Origin: an uncultured Lachnospiraceae bacterium
GTDB lineage: Bacteria; Bacillota; Clostridia; Lachnospirales; Lachnospiraceae
Length of the DNA stretch: 25,843 bases
Direction: 5' to 3'
NCBI GenBank assembly: GCA_910586315.1
Contig: CAJUIP010000040.1
Location: 1-25,843 of the forward strand
Part shown: positions 16,601 to 24,180 of the stretch, piece by piece
Position numbering within the stretch: position 1 is the first letter of the stretch
How the letters are laid out: each line of letters opens with the position of its first letter
Position numbers and translations under genes: made by a program
Notes under the pieces: model-generated
Seen by the model: the letters and a program-made list of their open reading frames with translations, nothing else
Told to the model about the DNA's origin: nothing
Database searches by the model: none

Positions 16601-17699
16601 CAAAGATACGTTCTTTGCACTCCTCAATCTTTTTTTCCCATTTTTGTTCCTGTGCTTCAAACTCTCGCCGGTCTTTCCTTGCCTGCTCAAGCTTCTGGTC
16701 GATCCCCTCCAGGTCTGTATCCAGAAGTCCGGCCCGCTCAAGCTCCGCCAGTTTTCTCTCCTCTTCCAGTTCCCCCAGACGGATTTTCTGACTTTTCTGC
16801 TCATTCTCCGCGTCTGTTCTTTTCTGTTTCTGTGTATCCAGCTGGCTCTGTGCCGTCTCCGCCTCTTTCTTCTTTTCCAGATATGCCTTTGCTTTCTTGG
16901 CAATCATGTACTGATTGTAGCGTGTGTATTCATTTCGAATCGCCTTGACATCCGTAAATGCGCGTTTAAGCGTATCCAGGCTGTCCTGAATTTCATCCAT
17001 TTTTTCCATCGCGTCAACCATGACACGCAGATCCTCATCCGAAAGCGTCTGCAAGGAATCATTGAGAATATCGTATACTTTGGAAGGTTTGAACTCCTTT
17101 GACAGCTTCGGAGCGCGCACTTTTACAAGGAGCCGGATAAACTGCTCATATTGCTCCGCCTTTCGAAAACCGAAAATATATTGATTGACATACCGTTTGT
17201 ATTCGCTCTGGCTGTCCGTAAAGATATTGTCTTCTCCCAGCTGGAGCTTCATGTCTCTTTTATCATGAGGAATTTTTATGGAACCAACCTGCTTATACAG
17301 CCAGAGATCATAACCAATCCTGCGCCCATCCAAAAGAACAAAGCCCCAAAAATCCATTGGTTTTCCGCGCTTAGCCCGTTGTCCGATTCCAATCGTCCGA
17401 TATTCGTCCGACTCTTCTTTTTTAAATTCCAAAAACAGATAGCCTGTGGACTCATCCTTTCCTTCTTCACCCAGAAAATAATATTCCATCCTGCGGTCAC
17501 TGGAGCCAAACGGGTCCAGACGGTTCGGGGTGCGGTCGCCATCCAGCACAAATGGAATAAAACTCTGCGTCGTAATGGACTTACCGGAACCGTTCTGGCC
17601 TCTTAAGAGGAGCTTTCCGTCTACAAATTCAAAATATTCCTCATCATACAGCCAAAAATTCACAAATCCGATTCGATTCATTTTCCAGCGATTTATCAA
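13632..17699 (-). CDS. jetC: Wadjet JetC-like SMC ATPase (TIGR02680 family)
   Basis: This 1355-residue SMC/MukB-like protein is split across a long antiparallel coiled coil. Walker A is GQNGSGKS (33-40), near the N terminus. The ABC signature is RFSGGEKAM (SGGEK at 1247-1251), and Walker B is LIALDEAF with D1282/E1283. Long heptad-rich Glu/Lys/Gln segments lie at roughly 270-480 and 750-1180, with a hinge-like insert between them. The family is known as the loop-extruding motor of Wadjet. The start codon is TTG at 17699: it overlaps the jetB stop as TTGA, and GGAGG lies 9 bases upstream. An ATG at 17681 is a poorer alternative. The overlaps at both ends imply coupled translation. Confidence 0.93.
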   Translation of the reverse strand: MINRWKMNRIGFVNFWLYDEEYFEFVDGKLLLRGQNGSGKSITTQSFIPFVLDGDRTPNRLDPFGSSDRRMEYYFLGEEGKDESTGYLFLEFKKEESDEYRTIGIGQRAKRGKPMDFWGFVLLDGRRIGYDLWLYKQVGSIKIPHDKRDMKLQLGEDNIFTDSQSEYKRYVNQYIFGFRKAEQYEQFIRLLVKVRAPKLSKEFKPSKVYDILNDSLQTLSDEDLRVMVDAMEKMDEIQDSLDTLKRAFTDVKAIRNEYTRYNQYMIAKKAKAYLEKKKEAETAQSQLDTQKQKRTDAENEQKSQKIRLGELEEERKLAELERAGLLDTDLEGIDQKLEQARKDRREFEAQEQKWEKKIEECKERIFEGEQKLKEVQYRLEQKEQELLDEKRELEEQQEVLQWAEHGAAVKLLETEEYQKTDEIVKSLDVYRKLIAECKKSIQKYEEIAGQYDELESRMEQLKQQKNLCEQELNAAQGNVVNVIDQWIINLFDAGKLSRQWKPEKEVLDAVEEKVRQYESIEDAGAIQELLRADYERQRQILADEKKDREYALNHQNEILMAAKEELLQIQKQEELEPEREEDTKKTRAALQEAGIAAVPFYKTVEFSKELDSAACARLEAQLQKMGILDALIVSQQEFEKIRQRCPQFLDTVLYIEEKGNSHFSGLTASEELEDGHREMVERILSNIYEENGLRQGIFLGEDGSFRQGILAGRADKTGGAEFVGLLARKKRKEEKIRQLQEQIEGYTETITALSEEIDRLENCLSILQEEYQGLPGFSSINNALAKEKDCLFALQRICEQYSQEETKKRHLEQQKKEQYQVMLKQCKAFPYARTGEAYEEAEESAEEYKRIWQDARGNLLQLGTERGNRRHSEEQIAMAEQAMDDAFVEKRGYRMRVQACDLQIQQFEEYLNRPENIEKAKRLKEVNEKLEGLNEAWRQVNDDLVRLEERIRGFLESEPKLAERVKQAIAEETFLRKYFEEELSLKLVVERGERPLFECAREAAGVIRESDKNREASDMLSALYQVYQRHNGSLASYGTALDECFGEADEIPEEAEMPSMLRKRVRVVSVWQGKKVYLEEFYGILKTAIEETELLIQKKDRELFEDILSQTISQQLTDRIEDSRKWISDMSKLMKEMDTSMGLSFSLEWKPRKAENDAELDTVELEQILLRERSLLTMEDIEKVAAHFRSKIHTEKQKLEEDGSVINYMELVRDALDYRKWFGFQMYFRHGEEQRKPLTNAAFNRFSGGEKAMAMYVPLFTAVNAQYQKAENKAHPRLIALDEAFAGVDDKNISSMFELVHKLDFDYIMNSQALWGCFETVKGLRIAELQRPQNSQTVSVIRYTWNGHERILDEQ

Positions 17700-18832
17700 T
17701 CCTTTGTACCTCCTGCAAAATCTTTCGGATAAAAGCCTGCCGTCCTTCCGGCTGCCGGTAAGAGTATGATATCATCCCCGTCACGTGTAAGCATCATCCA
17801 TTGTTCCATGTATTCCAGAATTGCATCCAGGAGCCTGTCCTCATCCATTTCCCGGAATTCCTTGCTCCATGCATCCTTCCATTTCTTACGGCAGTCCAGC
17901 ACGATTTCCCTGAATTTGCTCCCCGGCAGGGAGATACACTCATTTTCTTTCTTCGCCAATTTTCCGTCGTGAAGCGCGTTCTGAATTTCCGCACACAAAA
18001 GAAGCACAGCCTCCGGCAGCATGGCGTCTCTCGGATGTACCGCTCCGTAGCAGTCATCCGCATCCAGTGTTAAAAACGCCGCATTCTTATAGATGTCTAA
18101 ATTTCCGCCCAGATTATCATTTAAATATTTTGAAACCCACTGACGCTGATTTTTTAAATAGAGTGCGTCCGCATCTTCATTTCCGTCCCAATAATATGCC
18201 GGACATACCGCCAGCTGCCTGTATACACGGTTAATCCGCATGGTCCTGCTTTCTTTATTCAATTCCTCAAAGTCGGTTTTTTCGAAGTCTTTCCAGGATT
18301 CATAAGAAGAAATATCGACCGCAAAGCTGGCGGCAAAATACTTGGAATACCCGGTATTTTCATACAAAACCTCCTGGCCTTCCTCCCTGCCGAACGCCTC
18401 GCTTCTTCCCTCATATACGCGCAGCATCCTCAGCCCCTCCATATACTGCAGGACACGGACCAGAGATTTTCTCTGTGTAAAAGAAGTCCAGTCAATCTCC
18501 ATATAGGACTTTAACTGCGTTTCCACATAGCCAATCAATTCAGACAAAAGAAACTGCTCCTGTTCTTCCTTATCCTCCAGATACATTAAGGCAACACATA
18601 AAATGCAGTAATCTCTGATATCCTTAAAATCTTCGATTCCCATGAAGCTCTGAGCGCTGGCCGGCCTTTTTTCCAGCTTTAAAAGATTCTCCGTATGAAT
18701 CAGCTTCCATCCCAGCTGTTCGCGGATAAATCTCTGAAAATTGGGGATATCCCGTTTCACCCTGTAATATGTTTCCTTATCGTAATCCTTGCAAATCCAG
18801 AAATTTTCAAATAATGTTCGTACTTCATTCAT
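17696..18832 (-). CDS. jetB: Wadjet JetB-like KITE subunit (TIGR02678, DUF2398)
   Basis: This 378-residue protein is recognised mainly from position and general similarity to TIGR02678/DUF2398: an N-terminal helical part (NFWICKDYDKETYYRVKRDI, FIREQLGWKLIHTENLLKLEK) and winged-helix-like segments. By analogy with MukE/MksE it would be the KITE subunit bridging the kleisin and the SMC heads. It starts two bases after the jetA stop, with GGAG about 11 bases upstream, and its TGA overlaps the jetC start. The length is in the usual range. Confidence 0.85.
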   Translation of the reverse strand: MNEVRTLFENFWICKDYDKETYYRVKRDIPNFQRFIREQLGWKLIHTENLLKLEKRPASAQSFMGIEDFKDIRDYCILCVALMYLEDKEEQEQFLLSELIGYVETQLKSYMEIDWTSFTQRKSLVRVLQYMEGLRMLRVYEGRSEAFGREEGQEVLYENTGYSKYFAASFAVDISSYESWKDFEKTDFEELNKESRTMRINRVYRQLAVCPAYYWDGNEDADALYLKNQRQWVSKYLNDNLGGNLDIYKNAAFLTLDADDCYGAVHPRDAMLPEAVLLLCAEIQNALHDGKLAKKENECISLPGSKFREIVLDCRKKWKDAWSKEFREMDEDRLLDAILEYMEQWMMLTRDGDDIILLPAAGRTAGFYPKDFAGGTKD

Positions 18833-18834
18833 GG

Positions 18835-20304
18835 TTATTTAAACTCCAATATATATGCCGGCATCGTCAGCGCCCCATCTTCACAGTCTAACACACAGGT
18901 TCCCTCTCCCCGGATCAGCTGATATTCCTGCCCGTACTCCGTTCTTCCCAGTCTGCGGGAATTCATATTCGCCTGAGCAATCCATTGCAAGAAAATAATT
19001 CTCACATCCTCCGGCACCTTTCCGTTAATTTCCGAAAAAGTAATCCGATTCTCCTTTATGTAACGCATGACAATCTCTTTTTGCTTTCTGGCATGCTGAA
19101 GATAGGATTCTCTCTGCATATATTTTTCCAATGACTTATCCGCAAAGCCTCTTCTGTCTTTTTTCTCTCTGTAACTTCTCGTATGCGGCTTCAGCAAAAA
19201 ATCCGCAGGCTCTTCCTCATACACACTGCTACTAATTGTGTCCTCCTCACGAGGCTCATTTGTCTTAAAATGCTGTATTTTCTGTACGCCAAAAACATGA
19301 GCCGACAGTTTATGCGCCTCATCAAGATTTTCACACTTTAAAAACAATTCCAAAAATTTCACATAATCGTCTTTCCTGCTGATTCCCCAATTCTGAATTT
19401 GGACAATCAAGGCGGCATTCTGAATGATGCTCCGGATAACATCATTGGTAATCTGCAGTACCTTTTTACATTCACAATTATGATCCGGCGTATCAATAAA
19501 CCAGTTTTTCAGGGAATTCCACTTGCCGCTGACATTTTCCCTTATGCTGGGCTCCGCGTTTCCATGAATCTCTAAAAACGCATGAGGAATGTCCAGCTCA
19601 CTTTGTACCACCTTCTCCAGAACACGGCTTTCCACAACAGGAATCACCTTCATCAACAGCTGTTCCATTCTTCTCGCATGCTGCTGAAGCGCCTGGACAA
19701 ACTCGTTCAGATACTTAATAAATTTATCTTTGTGAATCACAAATTCCACCGACTTCATCAAATGATCCGTCTTCCCGGAATAGAAGTCTCGAAGATAATC
19801 CTGATAATTCTGATTCAGCCGCTTAAAATCCTCCTGGAGAAGATTCCACCACTCATTTACCTCTTTTAAGCCCGCATACTCCATCCTCTCCGCGTCTTCC
19901 AGGCTTTTTTCCATCCGGACAAAAAAATTCACAGATAAATTCCCGGACTCCAGAAATACATTTTCCAGACGGACGGTCAGTCTCTCAATCTCCACTGCAT
20001 ACTCAGACATGGTATAACGATACTGCTTATTTTTATATTCCGCAATCGTATAAACCCGCCCCGGATCCTGAATCGGCGTAAGATTTTTCCATTTAACCAG
20101 AGCCTCCAAGTCCAATACTAACTGTTCCATGGAATAATCCGCGAAAAACTCATCCTGGCTGATTAATTGGAAGACATCCTCTTTATATAATTGAAAATGC
20201 ATCTTCTCGTATTCCCGATAAAACAGACGCATAATTTTTCGATATGTCGGTGCATTCGGCACAGACAGATAGGAGGTCTCATGTATTGGCTCAAAATGCT
20301 CCAT
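18835..20304 (-). CDS. jetA: Wadjet JetA-like kleisin subunit (TIGR02677, DUF2397)
   Basis: This 489-residue protein matches the TIGR02677/DUF2397 pattern. The N-terminal YLSVPNAPTYRKIMRLFYRE segment (near residue 11) is followed by a winged-helix stretch (LYKEDVFQLISQDEFFADYSMEQLVLDLEALVKWKNLTPIQD), a long helical middle, and a C-terminal winged helix. By analogy with MukF/MksF it is the kleisin that closes the SMC ring. I start at ATG 20304 because AAAGGA lies 9 bases upstream; a frame from 20337 lacks a site. It is the first gene of the operon. No clear promoter lies in the 278 bases to malY, which are mostly filled by a large palindrome. Confidence 0.87.
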   Translation of the reverse strand: MEHFEPIHETSYLSVPNAPTYRKIMRLFYREYEKMHFQLYKEDVFQLISQDEFFADYSMEQLVLDLEALVKWKNLTPIQDPGRVYTIAEYKNKQYRYTMSEYAVEIERLTVRLENVFLESGNLSVNFFVRMEKSLEDAERMEYAGLKEVNEWWNLLQEDFKRLNQNYQDYLRDFYSGKTDHLMKSVEFVIHKDKFIKYLNEFVQALQQHARRMEQLLMKVIPVVESRVLEKVVQSELDIPHAFLEIHGNAEPSIRENVSGKWNSLKNWFIDTPDHNCECKKVLQITNDVIRSIIQNAALIVQIQNWGISRKDDYVKFLELFLKCENLDEAHKLSAHVFGVQKIQHFKTNEPREEDTISSSVYEEEPADFLLKPHTRSYREKKDRRGFADKSLEKYMQRESYLQHARKQKEIVMRYIKENRITFSEINGKVPEDVRIIFLQWIAQANMNSRRLGRTEYGQEYQLIRGEGTCVLDCEDGALTMPAYILEFK

Positions 20305-20349
20305 CCTGTGTATTCCTTTCTGCCTTTCTGGCATCATAGGCAGTTCTTC

Positions 20350-20523
20350 GTAACCATTCAGACTTGTGAAGATTCTGGTGAATGAAATACTGGCTGTCTA
20401 CGCCCTCTGCACGCCTGCAAAGCCAGACGCAGCGCCATTACGCCGTTGCTTTGCAGACACACAGACGGCGCAGACATCTTGTCCGCAGTACGCGAGCAGG
20501 AAGATACAGGGCTGAATGGCTAC
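20350..20523. repeat. 174-bp near-palindromic element upstream of jetA
   Basis: The outer arms GTAACCATTCAG (20350-20361) and CTGAATGGCTAC (20512-20523) are reverse complements at 11 of 12 bases. The inner arms CTGCAAAGC (20415-20423) and GCTTTGCAG (20448-20456) are perfect. Both pairs share the same centre (about 20436), and the intervening arms align partly (GTCTRCGCC-type blocks on both sides). RNA or single-stranded DNA from this stretch could fold into one long hairpin. It has no coding potential and no T tract. The left flank TGAAGATTCTGG recurs in the element at 23987-24086. Confidence 0.65.
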
Positions 20524-20582
20524 ATTTCTCCTCCTGCACCTTTATAACCTGCGCCTGGAGCTATAGCTCTATAACAATAACA

Positions 20583-21752
20583 CTATAGCTGATCCACGGC
20601 TTCCTTCAGCTGCCGCAGCGCTTTCTCCAATACAGATCGCGGACAAGCGGCATTCAATCGCATAAATCCAGTCAGACTGCGCCCAAAGGTATACCCCTCG
20701 TTCAGCCCGATTTTTGCTTTTTCAATCATAAAAGAACGAAGCTCATCGTTATTCATTCCCAGTTCCCGACAGTCCAGCCATACCAGATAGGTCGCGTCAG
20801 GAAGATTTGGTTTGATTTTCGGTATATTGGCTTCGCAGTATTCTTTAATAAAGTCAAAGTTTCCGGCAATATAATGAAGCAGCTGTTCCAGCCACTCTTC
20901 CCCCTCATTGTACGCAGCCTCCATCGCCACGGAACTGAACGCATTATTCCTGTGAATATCCATATTCATCCAGAAACGATCAAACTTCTGTTTCATCTCC
21001 AGGTTCGGGAAAATCGTGGTTGACGCCTGAAGTCCCGCCAAATTGAATGTCTTTGTCGCCGATACACAGGTAATGATTTTCGATGCGATTTGTTCCGACA
21101 GACGCGCCACAGGCGTATGCTTTTTACCATGGAAAATCAGGTCAGAGTGAATTTCATCCGAGATTAACAGTACATTGTTAGCAATACAAATTTCTGCCAT
21201 TCTCCGAAGGTCTTCCGGCTTCCATACAATGCCCAATGGATTGTGAGGATTGCATAACAGAAAAATTTTCACTTCTTTTACTAATTTCTCAAACGCCTCA
21301 AAATCGATTCCCCATGAGCCGTCCTTTTCCACCAGCTGGTTCTCTAAAACCACGCGCCCGCTGGCTTCCGTAATATCATAAAATTCCGAATACACCGGCG
21401 TCTGGATCAGAATTTTATCGCCTTCTTCGCTGAATATCTGAATCAGCGCCGACAGGGCAGGCACAACGCCCAAACTCCAGCTCATCAGAGCAGGATCCAC
21501 ATCCCAGTCATTCCTTCTTTTCTCCCAGTTCTTTACTGCTTCAAAATAAGAATCCGGTCTGGATGTATACCCCCAAATCCCTTCTTCCGCTTTTTTACGG
21601 CAGGCATCAATAATAGGCTGCGCCGTCTTAAAATCCATGTCCGCCACCCAAAGCGGAATGACGTCGTCTGTTCCAAATTTCTTGATTCTCTCATCATATT
21701 TTGATGAACGGTTTCCGCTTCGGTCAATGACTTCATCAAAATTATATTTCAT
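20583..21752 (-). CDS. MalY/PatB-type PLP-dependent C-S lyase (aminotransferase class I/II fold)
   Basis: This 389-residue protein has the fold type I pattern of MalY/PatB cystathionine beta-lyases: LWVADMDF near the N terminus, NPHNPLG (168-174), D199 in ISDEIHSDLIF, the PLP Schiff-base K234 in SATKTFNLAGLQAS, and the carboxylate-binding Arg in GFMRLNAACPR near the C terminus. Such enzymes cleave cystathionine or cysteine conjugates to a thiol, pyruvate and ammonia. AAAGG and CGGAAG lie upstream of the ATG. No terminator separates it from the Wadjet operon, so read-through into jetA is possible. A repeat-filled gap of 335 bases lies upstream. Confidence 0.92.
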   Translation of the reverse strand: MKYNFDEVIDRSGNRSSKYDERIKKFGTDDVIPLWVADMDFKTAQPIIDACRKKAEEGIWGYTSRPDSYFEAVKNWEKRRNDWDVDPALMSWSLGVVPALSALIQIFSEEGDKILIQTPVYSEFYDITEASGRVVLENQLVEKDGSWGIDFEAFEKLVKEVKIFLLCNPHNPLGIVWKPEDLRRMAEICIANNVLLISDEIHSDLIFHGKKHTPVARLSEQIASKIITCVSATKTFNLAGLQASTTIFPNLEMKQKFDRFWMNMDIHRNNAFSSVAMEAAYNEGEEWLEQLLHYIAGNFDFIKEYCEANIPKIKPNLPDATYLVWLDCRELGMNNDELRSFMIEKAKIGLNEGYTFGRSLTGFMRLNAACPRSVLEKALRQLKEAVDQL

Positions 21753-21773
21753 AAATGCTTCCGCCTTTCCCTG

Positions 21774-22066
21774 TTTTTGCTATCCTTTTTTGATGTCCTG
21801 TTTTTATTGCACTGCTTTTGTTACTCTGTTTGATTGCCCTGTTTGGTTATCCTTTTTCGTTACTCTGTTTTTATTGCCCTGTCTTTGTTGTCCTGTTTTG
21901 GTCACTCGGTTCCCGTTGTCCTGTTTTAATCGCCCGGTTTTGGTCACCCGGTTTCTGTTGCCGTTTCCTTGTTCAGTTACCTGTCTTGGCCGCCCGGTTT
22001 CTGTTGCCCTGTTTAGGTCGCTCGTTTTCTGTTGTTTCGTTTCTGTTGCTCTGTTTTATCTACCGG
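21774..22066. repeat. Degenerate 14-bp minisatellite, about 21 units
   Basis: The whole gap between the 22088 gene and malY consists of about 21 diverged units of 13-15 bases (mostly 14), on the plus strand close to TTTTGGTCACCCGG or TTTCTGTTGCCCTG. In the middle the two unit types tend to alternate, giving a 28-base higher-order period. One 12-base and one 20-base unit interrupt it. The period is not a multiple of three, so coding selection is unlikely. A plus-strand frame through it is open only because the units lack stop codons. In the direction of neighbouring transcription it is a purine-rich repeat of the CAGGGCAACAAAAA kind. Confidence 0.75.
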
Positions 22067-22087
22067 TTCTGTAACCACCCGGCCCCA

Positions 22088-23914
22088 TTACCACTTGGTA
22101 TCCCTCCAGCCGTACTTCTTCATTTCTTCCCGAAACGCACTTCTCCGTGAGTACGCATCCCTGTACGACGTCATAAGCTCCTGTTTTGCCCCTTGCTTGC
22201 CCATGGCTTCCAGCACCTCACCCAAGGCGGCAATATATGCCGCACACTCCCCGTAATAGTTTCTTCGGTTCGCCTGCATAATTCCTGCCGTCCGCTTTTC
22301 CAAAAGCGCTGTGATTCTTTGTACTGCAAGGTCTCTAATGTCAGATTCCATTTTCACCATAGACCTCCATTTAAAAAATAACTGGCAAAACAAATCACTG
22401 TCGCTCGTTTCCTCCAGTCCGCCAACACCTTTTCGGTACTCTTCCGCGGAAAATCCCATTGCCCTTTTTGCAATCTCTGCCATGGCATTGATTCCCCTGC
22501 TGCCATTCCATTGCCCCTCATGCAAATACAAAAGATACAACGCGATTCCCTGTTTCATAAAAGTTCCCGTCCAGCCCAGCGCTTCCGATTTATTCAGCCC
22601 TTCGTTCAGCACCTCCGCAAACTGCCCGTCTAAAAACCTGAGCAATAAAACCATATTGCTGTCCGGTCTGTTTTCTTCCCTCTCAGAAGATAAACAGTCC
22701 CTTTCACGCATGCCATAATAGCCGCTGCTTTTATGTACAGGTAATTCCACAAATACTCTTCGCAGCTCTTCCCTTTTCTTTTCGTATTTCCCGTCATTTA
22801 ACAGCGCCCGAAGATAATTCAGGGCAGATGTATCAGATTCATATGCAGCAAAATAGCATTTTTCCAGCAAAGACTGTTGCCCGTCTGTTGCAATAATATA
22901 CTCAGCAGTCCTCAACGCTGCCCTGCTGCGTATCATATATTTCTTTGGTATCGTCTTCATCGCCTGAATTCCTATGGATACCATGTCTTCCGTTCCCATA
23001 TGGTTCCCGTTTTCCAATATATTCAAATATAATCCCGGATGAACAGCCGCATATTTTCCCGCATACGAAACCGCCAAAGAAACATCATTCAATAAATCAA
23101 CGGCTTCCAAAATAAGACGGTCCGCATCATGCCCTGTCTTATCGCCAAGATATGTAATCCAAAGCGGAAGAAATTCATCAAACGCAGGTAATTCTTCATC
23201 TCCATGCTGCATGATTGCTTCTAATGTAATTGCATCCTCGTGTGCATTTGCAATCATATCATACAATACCTCCGGACATTTAGCCGGCGGCACTGCCTGA
23301 TATGCACAATGCAACGCATCAAGGATAATCGATTTCAGATCACGGTCCAAAAGCTCATTCTGCACCATATCCGCAAGTGAAAATTCTTCATCTCCATATT
23401 CATTGTCACATAGAATTTCCATAGACAGCAGCTGCCTTCCGACTTCCAGACCTTCTTTGTATCTCATCTGGCCCATGCAGACATGCAAAAAGTCACAGGC
23501 TTCCTCAAGCATATCCGAAATACCGCTGTTATCCTCATAATAAAATTCCTCGATGCTGTCGTCATTCCAGTCATCATATTCTTCGTTTAATATTCCGGTA
23601 ATTGTTATTTCCTGTGAATCAATACTTCTTAAATTATCTCTGACACGGCGATACATTTCGTCGAAATCAGTTTCTTCGTCCTCATTCTTATTGATTCCTT
23701 CACCTGCTCCATTCCCGGCAGATTTCAGCATTTTCAGGAAGTTTTCCCTGTAATGCTTCGGACAGCCCCTCCCGATATTATAGATAAAAGCAGCCAGCTG
23801 TTCTGCTGAATATTGCGATGTAAGGGCATCTGTCTGTTTCAAAAAATTTGTCAGGTTCATATCAGGTCTCCATTCCCCAATCACTGCTCGTGCTGACACA
23901 GGTTCCATCTTCAT
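22088..23914 (-). CDS. Large helical protein of unknown function (608 aa)
   Basis: A soluble, acidic, predominantly helical protein without signal peptide, membrane segment or recognisable catalytic motif. An Asp/Glu-rich stretch (NEEYDDWNDDSIEEFYYEDN) lies near residue 90-110. The rest reads like repeated helix pairs (LLEKCYFAAYESDTSALNYLRALL, AAYIAALGEVLEAMGKQG), ending in an Arg/Tyr-rich segment (SYRDAYSRRSAFREEMKKYG). That ending recalls helical-repeat regions found after SWIM-type zinc fingers, but no zinc finger is present here and the link is weak. Start choice is open: ATG 23914 (AGAGG 5 bases upstream), ATG 23860 (GGAGA 7 bases upstream), and a GTG at 23980 with no site. A good promoter lies at 24152-24180. 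Confidence 0.7.
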   Translation of the reverse strand: MKMEPVSARAVIGEWRPDMNLTNFLKQTDALTSQYSAEQLAAFIYNIGRGCPKHYRENFLKMLKSAGNGAGEGINKNEDEETDFDEMYRRVRDNLRSIDSQEITITGILNEEYDDWNDDSIEEFYYEDNSGISDMLEEACDFLHVCMGQMRYKEGLEVGRQLLSMEILCDNEYGDEEFSLADMVQNELLDRDLKSIILDALHCAYQAVPPAKCPEVLYDMIANAHEDAITLEAIMQHGDEELPAFDEFLPLWITYLGDKTGHDADRLILEAVDLLNDVSLAVSYAGKYAAVHPGLYLNILENGNHMGTEDMVSIGIQAMKTIPKKYMIRSRAALRTAEYIIATDGQQSLLEKCYFAAYESDTSALNYLRALLNDGKYEKKREELRRVFVELPVHKSSGYYGMRERDCLSSEREENRPDSNMVLLLRFLDGQFAEVLNEGLNKSEALGWTGTFMKQGIALYLLYLHEGQWNGSRGINAMAEIAKRAMGFSAEEYRKGVGGLEETSDSDLFCQLFFKWRSMVKMESDIRDLAVQRITALLEKRTAGIMQANRRNYYGECAAYIAALGEVLEAMGKQGAKQELMTSYRDAYSRRSAFREEMKKYGWRDTKW

Positions 23915-23986
23915 ATAAACCTCTGCACGAATAGTTCCATTCGTTCCTGGCTTTTCCATCGCATTTATGCGGAACCGCACTAATTT

Positions 23987-24086
23987 AGTAACCGTTCATC
24001 CGTGCGAAAGTTCAGAAAGGAAACGCGTCGAAAACTTGTTTTCATAAGTGTTTTTACCCGGAATCTTCATTAGGCGAAACTGTTAC
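23987..24086. repeat. 100-bp imperfect palindrome in the leader of the 22088 gene
   Basis: GTAACCGT (23987-23994) faces ACTGTTAC (24079-24086), and GAAAAC/GTTTTC (24029-24034 and 24037-24042) form the apex with the same centre (about 24036). The arms between match loosely, including AAGTTC facing GAATCTTCA. On the minus strand it carries TGAAGATTCCGGG, close to the TGAAGATTCTGG of the 20350 element. An additional possible stem, ATTAGGCGAAAC with GTTCCGCCTTAAT (24069-24106), overlaps its outer end. It would be transcribed as leader RNA. Confidence 0.5.
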
Positions 24087-24151
24087 CAAATTTGTTCCGC
24101 CTTAATAAACGATATATTACTCATATTTCCGTACTTTTTTATATTTTTTTG

Positions 24152-24180
24152 AGTATATCACACTCCGTCTAATTATTCAA
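24152..24180 (-). promoter_or_regulatory. Promoter of the 22088 gene
   Basis: On the minus strand TTGAAT (24180-24175) is followed after exactly 17 bases by TATACT (24157-24152), with an extended -10 TG. Transcription would start near 24145, giving a leader of about 230 nt that contains the 23987-24086 palindrome. Confidence 0.65.

Noticed and set aside
16572..17102. Long plus-strand frames opposite jetC (for example 176 codons at 16572-17102)
   Set aside because: They are antisense frames of a coiled-coil gene, Leu/Phe-rich because they mirror Glu/Lys-rich codons, and have no ribosome sites.
20583..21752. malY as a functional member of the Wadjet unit
   Set aside because: It is a common metabolic enzyme, separated from jetA by 278 bases with a palindrome. 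Same orientation alone does not support a functional link.
21637..22074. Plus-strand open frame of 145 codons through the 14-bp repeats
   Set aside because: It is antisense to the malY start and stays open only because the T/C-rich units contain no stops. There is no ribosome site.
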